From Azospirillaceae bacterium (GTDB taxonomy: Bacteria > Pseudomonadota > Alphaproteobacteria > Azospirillales > Azospirillaceae): DNA of 59,090 nucleotides. The notes under the pieces were generated by a model. The model made no database searches and had not been told where the DNA came from. It saw only the letters and a program-made list of their open reading frames with translations. Where the stretch lies: positions 1-59,090 of the forward strand of contig JARLIO010000093.1 in assembly GCA_031291675.1 (NCBI GenBank), read 5' to 3'. The translations under genes were made by a program, and so were the position numbers. Shown here piece by piece: positions 34,362 to 44,515 of this stretch (positions are counted from its first letter, which is position 1; each line of letters opens with the position of its first letter).

Positions 34362-35945
34362 TCAGCGATAGTGGAATTCGGGCGTCATGGCGCAATAGGC
34401 GACTAGGCGGCGCAGTTGGGGCTCTGGATCCTTGCCCGGTGGGGCATTGTTGATCACGGCATCGGGCGCGATCTTCATCGCGGCCAGGATCACAGCCCCG
34501 GTCTCGGGCGGAGCATGGGAGCCGACGACACGAGGCAGCCAATAGGCAACGGCCCGTTCGGCTGTGATCGAGCCACCGCCCATCGCCCGGCCGGGCTGTA
34601 GCGGTGCCGTGCCCCACCAGCCCTCGGCCAGCCCCAGAACGATCGACCAGCGGCGCCGCATCACGGCACTGCTGAGCCAATACTCGGTGTCATCGGGGTG
34701 GCCGGTCGGTGGTGCCCAGCCAAACAGCCGCTGCCCCGCGGCGTCCATCTCCCCCAGCACCCCTTCCGACGCCGTCATTTCGATGTCGGTGGCCCGGGCG
34801 AAAGACGCCGCGACCTCGAGCGGCCGCTTGACCCGATCGCCCCAGGTCCGGGCAAAGATCGGCGACAACGCGATGACCCGGACCACACGGGCAATCTGAT
34901 CATCCCGGGTGCGGTTTGCCGTCCAGACCTGGGCGGCCTCTTTGACCAGCGCCTCGGGCACCGGATCGCCGACCAGCCGGCGCACCAGCTTGGCACAGAC
35001 GAACATCGCGGTGCCGGGATGGGCAGCGACCAGATCAAGCACCCGGCGGCCGTCGGCCATCGGCGCCTGGAACGGATCGAATTCGACCCCGAGCACCCGC
35101 TTCTGATAGTTGTCATGCCAGGATTCGGCATATTGGAAGGCGCCGGTATCGGGCAGCTTCTGGCCACCGCCCAGATCCTTGCCATCGGCCAGGGTCCAGC
35201 CGGTGAAGGCCCGCGCCGCCTCGTAGACATCCTGGTCGATATAGCCCGCGGCTTTGCCCTGCGCGGCACCCGGGACCTCGCGCCACCGGTTGTACAGGGC
35301 GTTGAGATAGTGCGGCGCACCCAGCGTGTGCAGTTCCAGCAGCTCGCGGCCGTAATTTTCGTTGGCGCTGCCGGCCCGCGAGGAGCGGTTATTGAGAAAG
35401 ACCTGCATCGCGCTGCTGGTCGCCACGGCCTCCAGGAAGGCACGGAAATTTCCCAGGCAATGGGCACGGATCACGTCGCGGTCATAGGCCGGCAGCCCAA
35501 CGGCAACATTGGGCTCCAGGGCGTAGACATTGAAATGATTGTGCCAGAAATCGACCAGCACCTCGCGCAGCTGCCAATGGCTGTGCACGGCCCGGATCAG
35601 CGTCGCCGCGGCGACTTCGGATCTCGGCCGCTGCCGTTCCGGACCGGCCATCTTTTGCTTGTTGTCCGCCAGATGCCATAGACTGGCCGTCGGGGCGTCC
35701 AGCATCGACAGGGGCCGCAACTCGTCGGTCAAGCCCCAATCGGGCGAGGCGCCATAGCGGATCCGCAGCTTTGCCGCGTCGAGACGCGCCCGGCAATCGC
35801 GATCCGCGGCCTCCTCCGGCCTGAGTTGCTCGTCAACCCAGGATGCCAGTCCCCGCCTGGCCAGCGCGTCGACGTCGCCGGGTCGGGGACCGAAAGCCAG
35901 CCGGTTCATCGCAATCACCGGCAGGGGGGGCGCTGTAATCGTCAT
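34362..35945 (-). CDS. DUF1800 family protein
   Basis: A ~527-aa protein of the DUF1800 family: MNRLAFGPRPGDVDALARRGLASWVDEQL at the N-terminus (residues ~13-40), DFWHNHFNVY near the middle, NYGRELLELHTLG, and AARAFTGWTLADG, all family hallmarks. The start is uncertain: ATG 35945 has GGAGGA 11 nt upstream, while ATG 35966 would add seven residues. DUF1800 proteins are predicted exported partners of DUF1501, but I see no clear signal peptide with this start. Transcribed first in the two-gene operon. Confidence 0.92.
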   Translation of the reverse strand: MTITAPPLPVIAMNRLAFGPRPGDVDALARRGLASWVDEQLRPEEAADRDCRARLDAAKLRIRYGASPDWGLTDELRPLSMLDAPTASLWHLADNKQKMAGPERQRPRSEVAAATLIRAVHSHWQLREVLVDFWHNHFNVYALEPNVAVGLPAYDRDVIRAHCLGNFRAFLEAVATSSAMQVFLNNRSSRAGSANENYGRELLELHTLGAPHYLNALYNRWREVPGAAQGKAAGYIDQDVYEAARAFTGWTLADGKDLGGGQKLPDTGAFQYAESWHDNYQKRVLGVEFDPFQAPMADGRRVLDLVAAHPGTAMFVCAKLVRRLVGDPVPEALVKEAAQVWTANRTRDDQIARVVRVIALSPIFARTWGDRVKRPLEVAASFARATDIEMTASEGVLGEMDAAGQRLFGWAPPTGHPDDTEYWLSSAVMRRRWSIVLGLAEGWWGTAPLQPGRAMGGGSITAERAVAYWLPRVVGSHAPPETGAVILAAMKIAPDAVINNAPPGKDPEPQLRRLVAYCAMTPEFHYR

Positions 35946-36148
35946 CGGGGCAGCATCCTCCGTCATGAAACCGGGGACGGGTCCGATCCACGAATTTTCG
36001 GGTGGCCCGCACCGTCCACAGTGAACCAACGCGATTTGCGCGTGATTGTTCCTGACGCAAAAGGATAGCCCCGTCAGGATAGCGCAGCAGCACCGGCTGA
36101 TTGCCGATGCCGCTGGAACCATTTTTCATCGACCGCTTTCAGATCATC

Positions 36149-36412
36149 CTATTGCGCAGCGATCGGCGACGGTTCGATCAAGTCCAGTCGGCGCTCGATA
36201 CGATCAAGCCGGCCCTCGATCCGGTCGATCCTGGCAGACTGTCCGGCGAAGTCAGAATGGATCGCGGCAAGTTCCGCCTGCGCACGGCTGGTGCGGTCTT
36301 CGAAGGATGTGATCCCTCGTCTGAGATCGCCCACATCCTCGATCACGCGATCCATTTTTTCGTCAAGACGGCGGAGAAATCGAAGAACGGCGCTTTCGGG
36401 TTCAGCGCTCAT
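36149..36412 (-). CDS. Small coiled-coil protein
   Basis: An 87-aa, highly charged helical protein with a heptad pattern throughout; the C-terminal half repeats [20 protein letters not shown]. It has no membrane segment or known domain. A related protein is encoded at 44505-44798, sharing the [12 protein letters not shown] ending, so the two belong to one family in this genome. Isolated between the DUF1800 operon and recQ, on the same strand. Function unknown; oligomerisation through the coiled coil is likely. Confidence 0.6.
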   Translation of the reverse strand: MSAEPESAVLRFLRRLDEKMDRVIEDVGDLRRGITSFEDRTSRAQAELAAIHSDFAGQSARIDRIEGRLDRIERRLDLIEPSPIAAQ

Positions 36413-36442
36413 CGGCGGGCTCCGTCATCACCGAGGGTGGGC

Positions 36443-36471
36443 CGGATTCACCCCCACAGGCGTGGGGAACA
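36443..36471 (-). repeat. Solitary type I-E-like CRISPR repeat
   Basis: A 29-bp segment (CGGATTCACCCCC...GTGGGGAACA on the plus strand) matches the form of type I-E CRISPR repeats: a CGG..TCA.CCCC start, a 6-bp CCCCAC/GTGGGG stem and a GGGGAACA end. Only one copy is present, with no second copy one spacer-length away on either side and no cas gene in the window. It may be a relic of an array or a chance hairpin. Confidence 0.5.
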
Positions 36472-36530
36472 TTCTCCCTGTGAACCAGTCTGCAACAAAG
36501 ACACTTCGCCTGTCAAAGTTCAGAGCGATC

Positions 36531-38396
36531 TCAATCCCCGTGCCGGATGACTTCGAGAAAATCTTCGCCATAGCGCTCCAGCTTGCGGCTGCCGACACCG
36601 GGAACATTCGCCATCGCGTTCAGATCACGGGGACGGCGCTGCACCATCTCGACCAGCGTGCTGTCATGGAAGATCATGTAAGGGGGGATCCCCTCCGCCC
36701 GCGCCAGTTCCAGCCGGCACGCCTTCAGATCCCGCCACAGCGCCGCGTCCTGGGGATCAGGCCAGGGATCACCGCCCGAGCCCGCCGCCTCCGCCTTCCG
36801 GCCTCCCGCCGCCGCGCGGGCGCGCCGGGTCAGCACCTCCGGGTCGCGGCGCAACTGGATCGGCCGGCCGCCCTTCAACACCTCCATCGCGTTGTCGCCC
36901 AGGCGCATTCCGCCAAATCCCTCGGGATCGACCTGCAACAGACCATGGGCCACCAGCTGACGATAGATCGACTGCCAGCTCGCCTTGGGCAGATCGGCGC
37001 CAAGCCCGAAGGTCTTGATCTGGTCGTGGCCGAATTTCAGGATCTTCTCGGTCGCCACGCCGCGTAGCACATCGATCAGATGGCCCACGCCAAAGCGCTG
37101 TCCGGTGCGATAGACCGCGGCCAGGGCCTTTTGCACCGGCACTGTGGCATCCCAGGTCGAGACCGGCTCCAGACAGGTATCGCAGTTGCCACAGGGCTCG
37201 GCCTGTTGTTCGCCGAAATAGGACAGCAGCACCGCGCGGCGGCACATCGCGGTCTCACAATAGCCGATCAGCGCGTCGAGTTTGGTCCGTTCGATCCGTT
37301 TCTGCGCGTCCGGGGTCTCCGATCCTTCCAGCATCGAGCGCATCGCGACGACATCGGCGATGCCATAGGCCATCCAAGCGGTCGCGGGCAGACCATCGCG
37401 GCCGGCGCGCCCGGTCTCCTGGTAATAGGCCTCCAGGCTGCGCGGCACATCGAGATGGGCGACGAAGCGGACATTCGGCTTGTCGATGCCCATGCCGAAG
37501 GCAACCGTCGCCACCATGATCACGCCTTCATGGCGAATGAAATGATCCTGGTTGGACTCCCTTGTGCTGGAATCCAGGCCGGCATGATAGGGCAAGGCAT
37601 CGAAGCCCTCGTTGCGCAGCCAGGCCGCGGTATCGTCGACCTTGGCCCGCGACAGGCAATAGACGATGCCGGCGTCCTCGGCATGGTTGTCGCGGATAAA
37701 GCCGATCAACTGGTGCCGCGGCTCCTTCTTGGGCACGACCCGATAGCGGATATTGGGGCGGTCGAAGCTTGCGATAAACTGTTCGGCCCGGACCAGATCG
37801 AGGCGGGCGGCGATGTCGGCCCGGGTCTGGGCGTCTGCGGTCGCGGTCAGCGCGATCCGCGGGACGTCCGGGAAGGTCTGGTGCAGAATCGAGAGCTGGA
37901 GATATTCCGGCCGGAAATCATGCCCCCATTGTGACACGCAATGGGCTTCGTCGAGCGCGAACAGCGCCAGGGGCGCGCGGGCCAGCAGATCCATGAAGCG
38001 CGGCGTCACCAGCCGCTCCGGCGCGACATAGAGCAGATCGAGCCGGCCCTCGGCGACCGCGCGCTCGACCTCGACCGCCTCGCTCCAACTCATCGACGAA
38101 TTGAGATAGGCGGCGCGGACCCCGGCCTGGCGCAAAGCCATCACCTGGTCGCGCATCAGCGCGATCAGCGGCGACACCACGACGCCGACGCCGGGGCGCA
38201 CCAGCGCCGGAATCTGATAGCACAGCGACTTGCCGCCCCCGGTCGGCATCAGGACCAGGGCGTCACCGCCATCAATGATATGGCGGATGATCTCGGCCTG
38301 ACGACCGCGGAACGAAGGATAACCGAAGACCCGGCGCAGGATTTCCAACGCCGGGTCTTCGTTGTCACCGCGCGGCACGGTGCCGCTCATGGCCAT
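36531..38396 (-). CDS. recQ: ATP-dependent DNA helicase RecQ
   Basis: A 621-aa RecQ helicase. Walker A ([16 protein letters not shown]) is at residues ~50-65, the DEAH box and aromatic loop ([17 protein letters not shown]) at ~146-162, and the [10 protein letters not shown] motif VI at ~333-342. The RQC region contains the zinc cluster ([17 protein letters not shown]...CGNCDTC), and a C-terminal HRDC domain (residues ~540-615) is complete. It unwinds recombination and replication intermediates. The length is normal for bacterial RecQ. The upstream neighbour hemY lies 24 bp away on the same strand, so read-through from the haem cluster is possible. Confidence 0.97.
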   Translation of the reverse strand: MAMSGTVPRGDNEDPALEILRRVFGYPSFRGRQAEIIRHIIDGGDALVLMPTGGGKSLCYQIPALVRPGVGVVVSPLIALMRDQVMALRQAGVRAAYLNSSMSWSEAVEVERAVAEGRLDLLYVAPERLVTPRFMDLLARAPLALFALDEAHCVSQWGHDFRPEYLQLSILHQTFPDVPRIALTATADAQTRADIAARLDLVRAEQFIASFDRPNIRYRVVPKKEPRHQLIGFIRDNHAEDAGIVYCLSRAKVDDTAAWLRNEGFDALPYHAGLDSSTRESNQDHFIRHEGVIMVATVAFGMGIDKPNVRFVAHLDVPRSLEAYYQETGRAGRDGLPATAWMAYGIADVVAMRSMLEGSETPDAQKRIERTKLDALIGYCETAMCRRAVLLSYFGEQQAEPCGNCDTCLEPVSTWDATVPVQKALAAVYRTGQRFGVGHLIDVLRGVATEKILKFGHDQIKTFGLGADLPKASWQSIYRQLVAHGLLQVDPEGFGGMRLGDNAMEVLKGGRPIQLRRDPEVLTRRARAAAGGRKAEAAGSGGDPWPDPQDAALWRDLKACRLELARAEGIPPYMIFHDSTLVEMVQRRPRDLNAMANVPGVGSRKLERYGEDFLEVIRHGD

Positions 38397-38420
38397 TCCC
38401 TGGACAACTGTCGGCGCCGG

Positions 38421-39773
38421 TCACGCCGCCGACACGGGTTGCAGTTCCGCCATCGGAACCGGGGACGCGATCAATGAAGCCCCGGCCTGGGCGTCGGGCA
38501 ACCGCCACTCGACAGTGTCAAAGCCGCCACAATGACCACACAGCGGGCGCCAATCCGGGGCCACCGTGCCACAACTGCCGCAGACCCAGACCGGATCGGG
38601 AGCGGCGCCCGCCGCCTGGGTGCGATAATCCGCGGCGGCCACCGCGTCATGACGGGCGTCCATGACCGCGGCCAGGGCGTGGTACAGCCGCCGCGTCGGT
38701 GCCATGTTGACCGCCCGCTTCAGGCTGTCCTCGGCCAACGCCACCTGTCCGGCGGTCAATGCCGCCCGGGCGACGGCGACCAGGCCCTCGACAGAGTCCG
38801 CCGCCAACGCCGCCAGCCGCTGCATGCGCTTCACTTGTGCCGGTGCATCGATACCGCCGCCCAGCGCCTGATAGGCCTCGGCCAGGGCGGGATGGGGATC
38901 GGTGCGCCAGGTGCGTTCCACCGCCTTCACCGCGGCGCGCACCTTGTCGATCCGGGGCGCAATCGCGGCCAGTCGCGCCGCCGCCGGCACGGAACCGGGT
39001 GCCAGATCGTGAGCCGCGGCAGCGTGTGTCCAGGCCTCATCCCAACGGCCCTGGCTTTCCGCCTCCCACGACTGGGCCAACAGCAGCACGGCACGACGCT
39101 GCCGGCCTTCGGCCGCCGCGACGACGCCGGCACGCAAGGCCTGGTGCAACACGGTTTCGGCCGCCTGCCAATGCCCCGCCCGGGCTTCCAGCTCGAACAA
39201 GGTGGTCAGCACCCAGGGCGCCTGAGGACGCAACCCATGGGCCCGACGCGCCAGTTCCAGGGCCTCGACGCGGCGACCGGCCTTGACGGCCTGGCTCAAC
39301 AAGCCCCGCACGCCCAGAAATTCGGTCTCCGGCTCCGCCAGCATGCGCGTGAAATAGCTTTGAGCGGCCGGATCGTCGCCAGCCAGTTGGGCGGCCTGGG
39401 CCGACAGCAGCAGGGACAAGGGCGGATCGCGCAACAGCTGATCCGCCTCGCGGGCATGCTTGCGGGCAGCGGACGGGTCCCCGGCGGCCAGGGCGACCAT
39501 GCCCTGGGTCAGGGCCTGATAGCCGCGCTCACGCCGGCTGGAGCGCCGCCATTCGCCCACCGTCCGGGGCAGATGGACGAGACCGCGCCACAACCGGACC
39601 GCGAGCGCCAGGATCAGCGCCGCGGCCACAATGCCGAACACCAGCACGGCAACCGAGGTGTTGACGATATAGCCCTGCCAGGTGATGACGACCGCCCCGT
39701 CATGATCGATCAGCCACAGCGCGACCGCAACCAGGACGGCAACCTTGATGAGGTACCACAGCGCCTGCTTCAT
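38421..39773 (-). CDS. hemY: HemY-like TPR membrane protein
   Basis: A 450-aa protein with the HemY_N architecture: two N-terminal membrane helices (LIKVAVLVAVALWLI and VAVLVFGIVAAALILALAV, residues ~7-22 and ~40-60), followed by TPR-like helical repeats and a C-terminal cysteine-bearing zinc-ribbon-like motif (VCGSCGTVAPDWRPLCGHCGGFDTVEW). HemY of this proteobacterial type is linked to late haem synthesis by context, but its biochemical role is unclear. Its start overlaps the stop of the Mic60-like gene by 4 bp, so both are translated together. Confidence 0.92.
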   Translation of the reverse strand: MKQALWYLIKVAVLVAVALWLIDHDGAVVITWQGYIVNTSVAVLVFGIVAAALILALAVRLWRGLVHLPRTVGEWRRSSRRERGYQALTQGMVALAAGDPSAARKHAREADQLLRDPPLSLLLSAQAAQLAGDDPAAQSYFTRMLAEPETEFLGVRGLLSQAVKAGRRVEALELARRAHGLRPQAPWVLTTLFELEARAGHWQAAETVLHQALRAGVVAAAEGRQRRAVLLLAQSWEAESQGRWDEAWTHAAAAHDLAPGSVPAAARLAAIAPRIDKVRAAVKAVERTWRTDPHPALAEAYQALGGGIDAPAQVKRMQRLAALAADSVEGLVAVARAALTAGQVALAEDSLKRAVNMAPTRRLYHALAAVMDARHDAVAAADYRTQAAGAAPDPVWVCGSCGTVAPDWRPLCGHCGGFDTVEWRLPDAQAGASLIASPVPMAELQPVSAA

Positions 39774-41542
39774 GGCGTCACCGTTCCCTCGGTGGTGGCC
39801 GCCAGGCGTTCGATCGCCTGACTGCTCAGGTGGACAAGCGCCTGCTGCGCGGCCAGCCGTGCCCGGGCCAATTTCAGCCAGGGCGTCACGCGATCCGCGG
39901 GCCCACCGGTCAACACCGCCAAATCCTGGACCGTGTGGTCGAGGTCACCCTGTTTGAGATGAGCCTCGGCCTGCGAGATCGCGGCTTCGACGCTGTCGGG
40001 TTGCAGCGTCGCGCCCTGACGACGGATGCTGACCAGCGAGTCGAGCCGGGCCCGCGCCTGATCCAACCAGTTCTTCTCGAAGGTCGCGGCCTTGGCCTGA
40101 ATGATTTCCGGGGCCAGGGCCTCAAAGGCATCGGCCAGCAGCGGCAGCGTCGGGATCCCCTGGTCGGCATAGGGCGCGACCTGGTCGAGCATCGGCCCGA
40201 TCCGGGGATCGCCACCGGCGATGGCCTGAACCGTGCTCAGCTCATTGCGAAACGGCGCCGATCCCTCCAGCGCATGACCCAACTGCCCGGCCGCCAGAAC
40301 CAGAGCGCGGGTGCGATTGTCGGCCGTGGTTTGCTGGTTGACCGCACGGGTCAAATCGGCGATGCGCTGGCTGCTGGCCGCGACGTCGCGCTCGACATGC
40401 ACCATGTCGCCATCGATCTGGCCGACCTTGGCGGTCACCGGCTTCAAGCCCTCGAAGGCCTGATCAATGGCGGCGAGCCGTTGATCGACGCTCTGCAACC
40501 GGCCTTCAAGGCCATCGACCCGGGCCGGCAATTGCGACAGCAGGTTGGTTTTCTGTTCCAACGGCACGACCCGGTGATCGAACAGCGCGGCGGCGTCCGG
40601 ACGCTGTTCCAACTGGGCGACACGATCGCTGAGGGGCTTCAAATCGACCACGGCGTCGCCGCCAGCCGCGCCGGTTGCGGTCAAAGCCGCGGCCTGGCGT
40701 TCGATCTTGGCCAGGCGATCCTCCAACCCGGCCAATTGCCGGGTCAAGGGGGTGAGATCGACCGGCGCCGGCAGTGTCGCGATCTGGCGCTGCAGCGCAA
40801 CCACCTGTGCCTGGAACGGGGCCGTCGGCTCGCCGAAAACCCGGGGCGTCCACAACGGGCTGGTCGCGGCGCCCGCCGCTGCGATCAGGGCAATCACGAT
40901 CGCCGCGACCGCCGGGGCCTGGGACGCCCCGCCGGCGGCGACCGGGCGTGGCGCGGACGCCCCGGCTTCAGACGCCGGCGCGACGGGCGGTGGTGGCGGG
41001 GACGGAGCGCGTTCGGCAGCCGCCGGTGGGATCGCGTGCGGATCGGCCGGCATAGTCTCGGGCGGGAGGGAATCGGTCAAGGGAGTCTCGGTCAAAGGAG
41101 TCTCGGGTGGGGCATCATCAGCCGAAACCGCGTCAGCCCCGGCTGGTGGTGAGCCGGCTGGTGGTGAGACGAACGGCGAGGCCGGCAGAACCGGCACGGC
41201 GACCGGATCCGCCGTCACAGACAGCGACGACGAGGGCGCGGCGTCGTCCGATACGGCCGCTGGCGCGCCGACCTCGGGGGCAAGCTTATCCTCGACCGGC
41301 AGTGCCGCGTCCAACTCTTGCTGGGTCAAGGTGATGTGGTGCCGGTTCGCGGCCCGCAGCAGCTCGCCATGACGATTGGCCGGAATCGCGCCGCGCTTTT
41401 TCCAACCCTGAACCGTCGTGACCGGCACCCCCAGTTTCGTCGCCATCGGGCGAATACCGCCGAATCGCTCGATAATTCGTTCGGCCGCGCCATGGCCGCC
41501 GTCTTCGGCCGGCTCGGGGAGATCCCCTTGGGTTGACGTCAT
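39770..41542 (-). CDS. Mic60/mitofilin-like protein (COG4223) with N-terminal HTH-like domain
   Basis: A 590-aa inner-membrane protein. Residues ~22-60 (IIERFGGIRPMATKLGVPV...VQGWKKRGAIPANRH) look like a helix-turn-helix of the carph-isopro/YdaS kind. A Pro/Ala-rich linker (~88-205), one membrane helix (~210-230) and a long periplasmic coiled coil follow, then a C-terminal mitofilin-like region (~470-590). Alphaproteobacterial Mic60 shapes membranes and is commonly encoded among haem genes (family knowledge), as here between hemD and hemY. The helix-turn-helix on the cytoplasmic side is an unusual addition; it could bind DNA or be a repurposed fold. Confidence 0.85.
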   Translation of the reverse strand: MTSTQGDLPEPAEDGGHGAAERIIERFGGIRPMATKLGVPVTTVQGWKKRGAIPANRHGELLRAANRHHITLTQQELDAALPVEDKLAPEVGAPAAVSDDAAPSSSLSVTADPVAVPVLPASPFVSPPAGSPPAGADAVSADDAPPETPLTETPLTDSLPPETMPADPHAIPPAAAERAPSPPPPPVAPASEAGASAPRPVAAGGASQAPAVAAIVIALIAAAGAATSPLWTPRVFGEPTAPFQAQVVALQRQIATLPAPVDLTPLTRQLAGLEDRLAKIERQAAALTATGAAGGDAVVDLKPLSDRVAQLEQRPDAAALFDHRVVPLEQKTNLLSQLPARVDGLEGRLQSVDQRLAAIDQAFEGLKPVTAKVGQIDGDMVHVERDVAASSQRIADLTRAVNQQTTADNRTRALVLAAGQLGHALEGSAPFRNELSTVQAIAGGDPRIGPMLDQVAPYADQGIPTLPLLADAFEALAPEIIQAKAATFEKNWLDQARARLDSLVSIRRQGATLQPDSVEAAISQAEAHLKQGDLDHTVQDLAVLTGGPADRVTPWLKLARARLAAQQALVHLSSQAIERLAATTEGTVTP

Positions 41543-41575
41543 TCTGGGCCCTTTTTCTCTTTCCAGATTTTTCGC

Positions 41576-42325
41576 TCAGGGATTCTGGTCGGCGGACAGG
41601 GCCTCGGCCGGGATCCCGAGCAGAGCGAGCAGCGCGGCACGGTTCGGCCGCGCCGCGACCCGTACGTCTCGCCAGGGGATGGCACCAAGGACCTCGGCGA
41701 CCGCGGGACTGAGGCACAGGGCGGACACCGCGCAACAGGCCGGGGCCACCGCGGCCGCCGTCGCCAACCTAACAAAAGTACGGGCGGTACGGGGAGAGAA
41801 AAACAGTACGGCTGCGACACGTCCACCGACCAGGGCCTCGCGGACCCCAACCGACAGGGCGGTCGCCAAGCGCGCATCGTACAGCACCAGCCGTTTGACG
41901 TGAAACCCGGTGGTCGCCAGCCGGCCCGACAAATCGCCGGCCACGACACTCCCCGCGACGTGGAGCAGGGTTCCCGCCCCGGGGTCACACCGCCGCGCGA
42001 CCAGTGCGGCCAGATCCTCGACCGTACCATCGGCGCTTTCAACCCGCTCAAAGCCGGCGTCGCGGGCGCTGGCCGCCGATCCGGTGCCGACGGTGAAGGC
42101 CGGCCGGTCGCGCCAGTCGAAACCGGCGGCGAAGGCACGTACGCCATTGCTGCTGGTGATCAGAACGGCCTGTACGTTCGCCCGGTCGACACCTTGCGGC
42201 GGCGGCACGATCACGATCTCCAGCAGGGGTTCGATCAGACTGGGGAAACCATGGCGGATCAACGGATCAACCAGGGGCATCGCGTCAACCAGCGGCCGGG
42301 TGATGACGACCAGCCCTGCGGTCAT
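41576..42325 (-). CDS. hemD: Uroporphyrinogen-III synthase
   Basis: A 249-aa HemD-like protein: VVITRPLVDAMPLVDPLIRHG at the N-terminus, LITSSNGVRAFA (residues ~52-63), a FTVGTGSAASARDAGF segment and VAAVLFFSPRTARTFVRL (~150-168), the usual weakly conserved landmarks of the family. It closes hydroxymethylbilane to uroporphyrinogen III. Its start overlaps the hemC stop by 4 bp, and hemC supplies its substrate, which makes the call firm despite low motif content. Confidence 0.92.
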   Translation of the reverse strand: MTAGLVVITRPLVDAMPLVDPLIRHGFPSLIEPLLEIVIVPPPQGVDRANVQAVLITSSNGVRAFAAGFDWRDRPAFTVGTGSAASARDAGFERVESADGTVEDLAALVARRCDPGAGTLLHVAGSVVAGDLSGRLATTGFHVKRLVLYDARLATALSVGVREALVGGRVAAVLFFSPRTARTFVRLATAAAVAPACCAVSALCLSPAVAEVLGAIPWRDVRVAARPNRAALLALLGIPAEALSADQNP

Positions 42326-43248
42326 GACACGCGGAAATCGGCGGGCAGCAGGGCCTTCAATTCGGCACCGGCGTCGGTGCCCAGCCGGGTGGCATCGCCA
42401 GGGTCACCGCTGCGCACCGCCCGCCAGATCATGCTGCCATCGGGGCGCGCCACCAGGGCCGACAGCGCCAGCACCCCTTCCGACAAACGCGCCAGCGCGG
42501 CGATCGGGGTTCGGCACGAACCATCCAGGACGGCCAGGGCGGCCCGCTCCGCCGCGACGCGGCGTCCGGTTTCCGGACAATGCAGCGCCGACAGCCATCC
42601 ATGGGTCTGATCGTCGTCGCTGCGGATCTCGATCCCGATCGCGCCCTGGCCCACGGCGGGCAGCATCACATCGGGATCGAGAACCGAGGTGATCCGGTCG
42701 GCCAGCCCGAGGCGACGCAACCCGGCGAGCGCCAGCACGGTGGCGTCACAGACGCCCTCGGCCATCTTGCGCAGCCGGGTTTCGACATTGCCGCGCAGCG
42801 GAATCACGGTCAGATCGGGCCGGCGCGCCAGGATTTGGGCCTGTCGGCGCAGGCTGGCGGTGCCGACGATCGCCCCGGGCGCCAGCCGGCCGAGATCGGC
42901 GCCGCTGCGCGAAAACCAGGCATCGCGGGGATCCTCGCGCGGCAGCAGGCAGGCGATGTCGAGACCATCGGGCAACCAGGTCGGCACGTCCTTCATCGAA
43001 TGGACCGCCAGATCGATGTCATGCGCCAGCAGCGCCTCCTCGATCTCCTTGGTAAACAACCCTTTGCCGCCGACCTCGGCAAGCGGGCGGTCCTGGATCC
43101 GGTCCCCGGTGGTCCGGATCACAATCACCTCGATCGCCCCCGGGGGGGCGAGTTCAGCGTGGGCCGCGGCGAGGCGGTCACGGGTCTGATGCGCCTGCGC
43201 CAACGCCAAGGGGCTGCCGCGGGTGCCGATGCGAAGCAGGGCTGTCAT
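42322..43248 (-). CDS. hemC: Porphobilinogen deaminase (hydroxymethylbilane synthase)
   Basis: A 308-aa HemC. Motifs include [14 protein letters not shown] (residues ~6-19), [11 protein letters not shown] (~101-111), [13 protein letters not shown] (~148-160), [12 protein letters not shown] (~170-181, dipyrromethane environment), [10 protein letters not shown] and [18 protein letters not shown] with the cofactor-binding cysteine. It polymerises four porphobilinogens into hydroxymethylbilane. First gene of the hemC-hemD-mic60-hemY minus-strand operon, diverging from tsaD across ~200 bp. Confidence 0.97.
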   Translation of the reverse strand: MTALLRIGTRGSPLALAQAHQTRDRLAAAHAELAPPGAIEVIVIRTTGDRIQDRPLAEVGGKGLFTKEIEEALLAHDIDLAVHSMKDVPTWLPDGLDIACLLPREDPRDAWFSRSGADLGRLAPGAIVGTASLRRQAQILARRPDLTVIPLRGNVETRLRKMAEGVCDATVLALAGLRRLGLADRITSVLDPDVMLPAVGQGAIGIEIRSDDDQTHGWLSALHCPETGRRVAAERAALAVLDGSCRTPIAALARLSEGVLALSALVARPDGSMIWRAVRSGDPGDATRLGTDAGAELKALLPADFRVS

Positions 43249-43408
43249 ACGACGAAGTCATAGGCGCAACCGGGCCATGACGGAAGTCCCCCATTGGGCG
43301 GTGCCCTCGTCACGTCGCGCCCGGCCGGTTTTCGACATTTTGTTTCTGGTGCGATCCCGCTCCAGCGACTACATATCCGCCCCGGAGGGGTCCGGCGCGC
43401 GGGGACCC

Positions 43409-43450
43409 GACACGGGGATGCCAGAGACGGGGATGCCCGAGACGGAGAGT
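43409..43450 (+). repeat. Short 15-bp tandem repeat in tsaD leader
   Basis: Two near-identical 15-bp units (GACACGGGGATGCCA then GAGACGGGGATGCCC) and a partial third run directly into the GGAGAG ribosome site of tsaD. This may affect translation or be replication slippage. Confidence 0.6.
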
Positions 43451-43456
43451 TTGTCG

Positions 43457-44515
43457 ATGATCGTGCTTGGACTGGAAACCAGTTGCGATGAGACCGCCGC
43501 GGCGCTGGTCGACGAGCAACGGCGCATCCTGGCCAATGTCGTGCTATCGCAGTTGGCCGACCACCGCCCCTATGGCGGCGTGGTGCCCGAAATCGCCGCG
43601 CGGGCCCATCTGGCACATCTCGATCGCCTGATCCGCGAGGCGATGGACCAGGCCGGCGTCGGATTTGACGACATCGACGGCGTCGCCGCCACCGGCGGCC
43701 CCGGATTGATCGGCGGCGTCATCGTCGGCGTCATGACCGCCAAGGCGATCGCAATGGCGCGCCACCTGCCCTTCGTCGCGGTCAACCATCTGGAGGCGCA
43801 CGCCCTGACCGTGCGGCTGACCGACGACATCGCGTTCCCGTTCCTGCTTCTGCTGGCGTCGGGCGGACATTGCCAGCTGCTGATGGTCGACGGGGTCGGG
43901 CAGTACCGGCGCCTGGGCACGACGATCGACGATGCGGTCGGCGAGGCGTTCGACAAGGCCGCCAAACTGATGGGGCTGGGCTATCCGGGGGGACCGTTGC
44001 TGGAGCGCGCCGCCGCGGGCGGGGATCCGACGCGCTTTGACCTGCCGCGTCCGATGAAGGGCCGGCCCGGCTGCGATTTTTCATTTTCCGGGCTCAAGAC
44101 CGCGGTTCGTCACCGGGTGGCCGACTTGCCCGAGGGCGCGCTGCACCCCCGGGACCGCGCCGATCTGGCGGCGTCGTTCCAGGCCGCGGTCGCCGATACC
44201 CTGGCCGATCGGTGCCACCGGGCGATCCTGGCGGTCCAGGCCGAAAGCCCCCCGGTCCGCAACCTGGTGATCGCCGGCGGGGTCGCCGCCAATCACACGC
44301 TGCGTGACCGGTTGACGCGGGTCGCCGTCGAACATGGCATGGAATTCGTCGCCCCGCCCCCGGCGCTGTGCACCGACAATGGTGCCATGGTCGCCTGGGC
44401 CGGGCTGGAGCATCTCCGGCTCGGCCATCAGGCCGGGTTCGACTTCGCACCGCGGCCGCGCTGGCCGCTCGACCCCGCCGCGGCACCGGCCCGCGGCGCC
44501 GGGGTCAAGGCCTGA
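43457..44515 (+). CDS. tsaD: tRNA N6-adenosine threonylcarbamoyltransferase TsaD
   Basis: A 352-aa ASKHA-fold enzyme. It has [13 protein letters not shown] (residues ~5-17), the metal-binding AHLAHLD (~51-57), [13 protein letters not shown] (~79-91), VNHLEAHA (~107-114), [11 protein letters not shown] (~129-139) and [12 protein letters not shown] near the C-terminus. With TsaB/E it transfers the threonylcarbamoyl group to A37 of ANN-decoding tRNAs. ATG 43457 with GGAGAG upstream is chosen over a longer frame beginning at 43223, which would run through the promoter region. The hemC divergence and gpsA downstream are the standard alphaproteobacterial order. Confidence 0.97.
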   Translation: MIVLGLETSCDETAAALVDEQRRILANVVLSQLADHRPYGGVVPEIAARAHLAHLDRLIREAMDQAGVGFDDIDGVAATGGPGLIGGVIVGVMTAKAIAMARHLPFVAVNHLEAHALTVRLTDDIAFPFLLLLASGGHCQLLMVDGVGQYRRLGTTIDDAVGEAFDKAAKLMGLGYPGGPLLERAAAGGDPTRFDLPRPMKGRPGCDFSFSGLKTAVRHRVADLPEGALHPRDRADLAASFQAAVADTLADRCHRAILAVQAESPPVRNLVIAGGVAANHTLRDRLTRVAVEHGMEFVAPPPALCTDNGAMVAWAGLEHLRLGHQAGFDFAPRPRWPLDPAAAPARGAGVKA

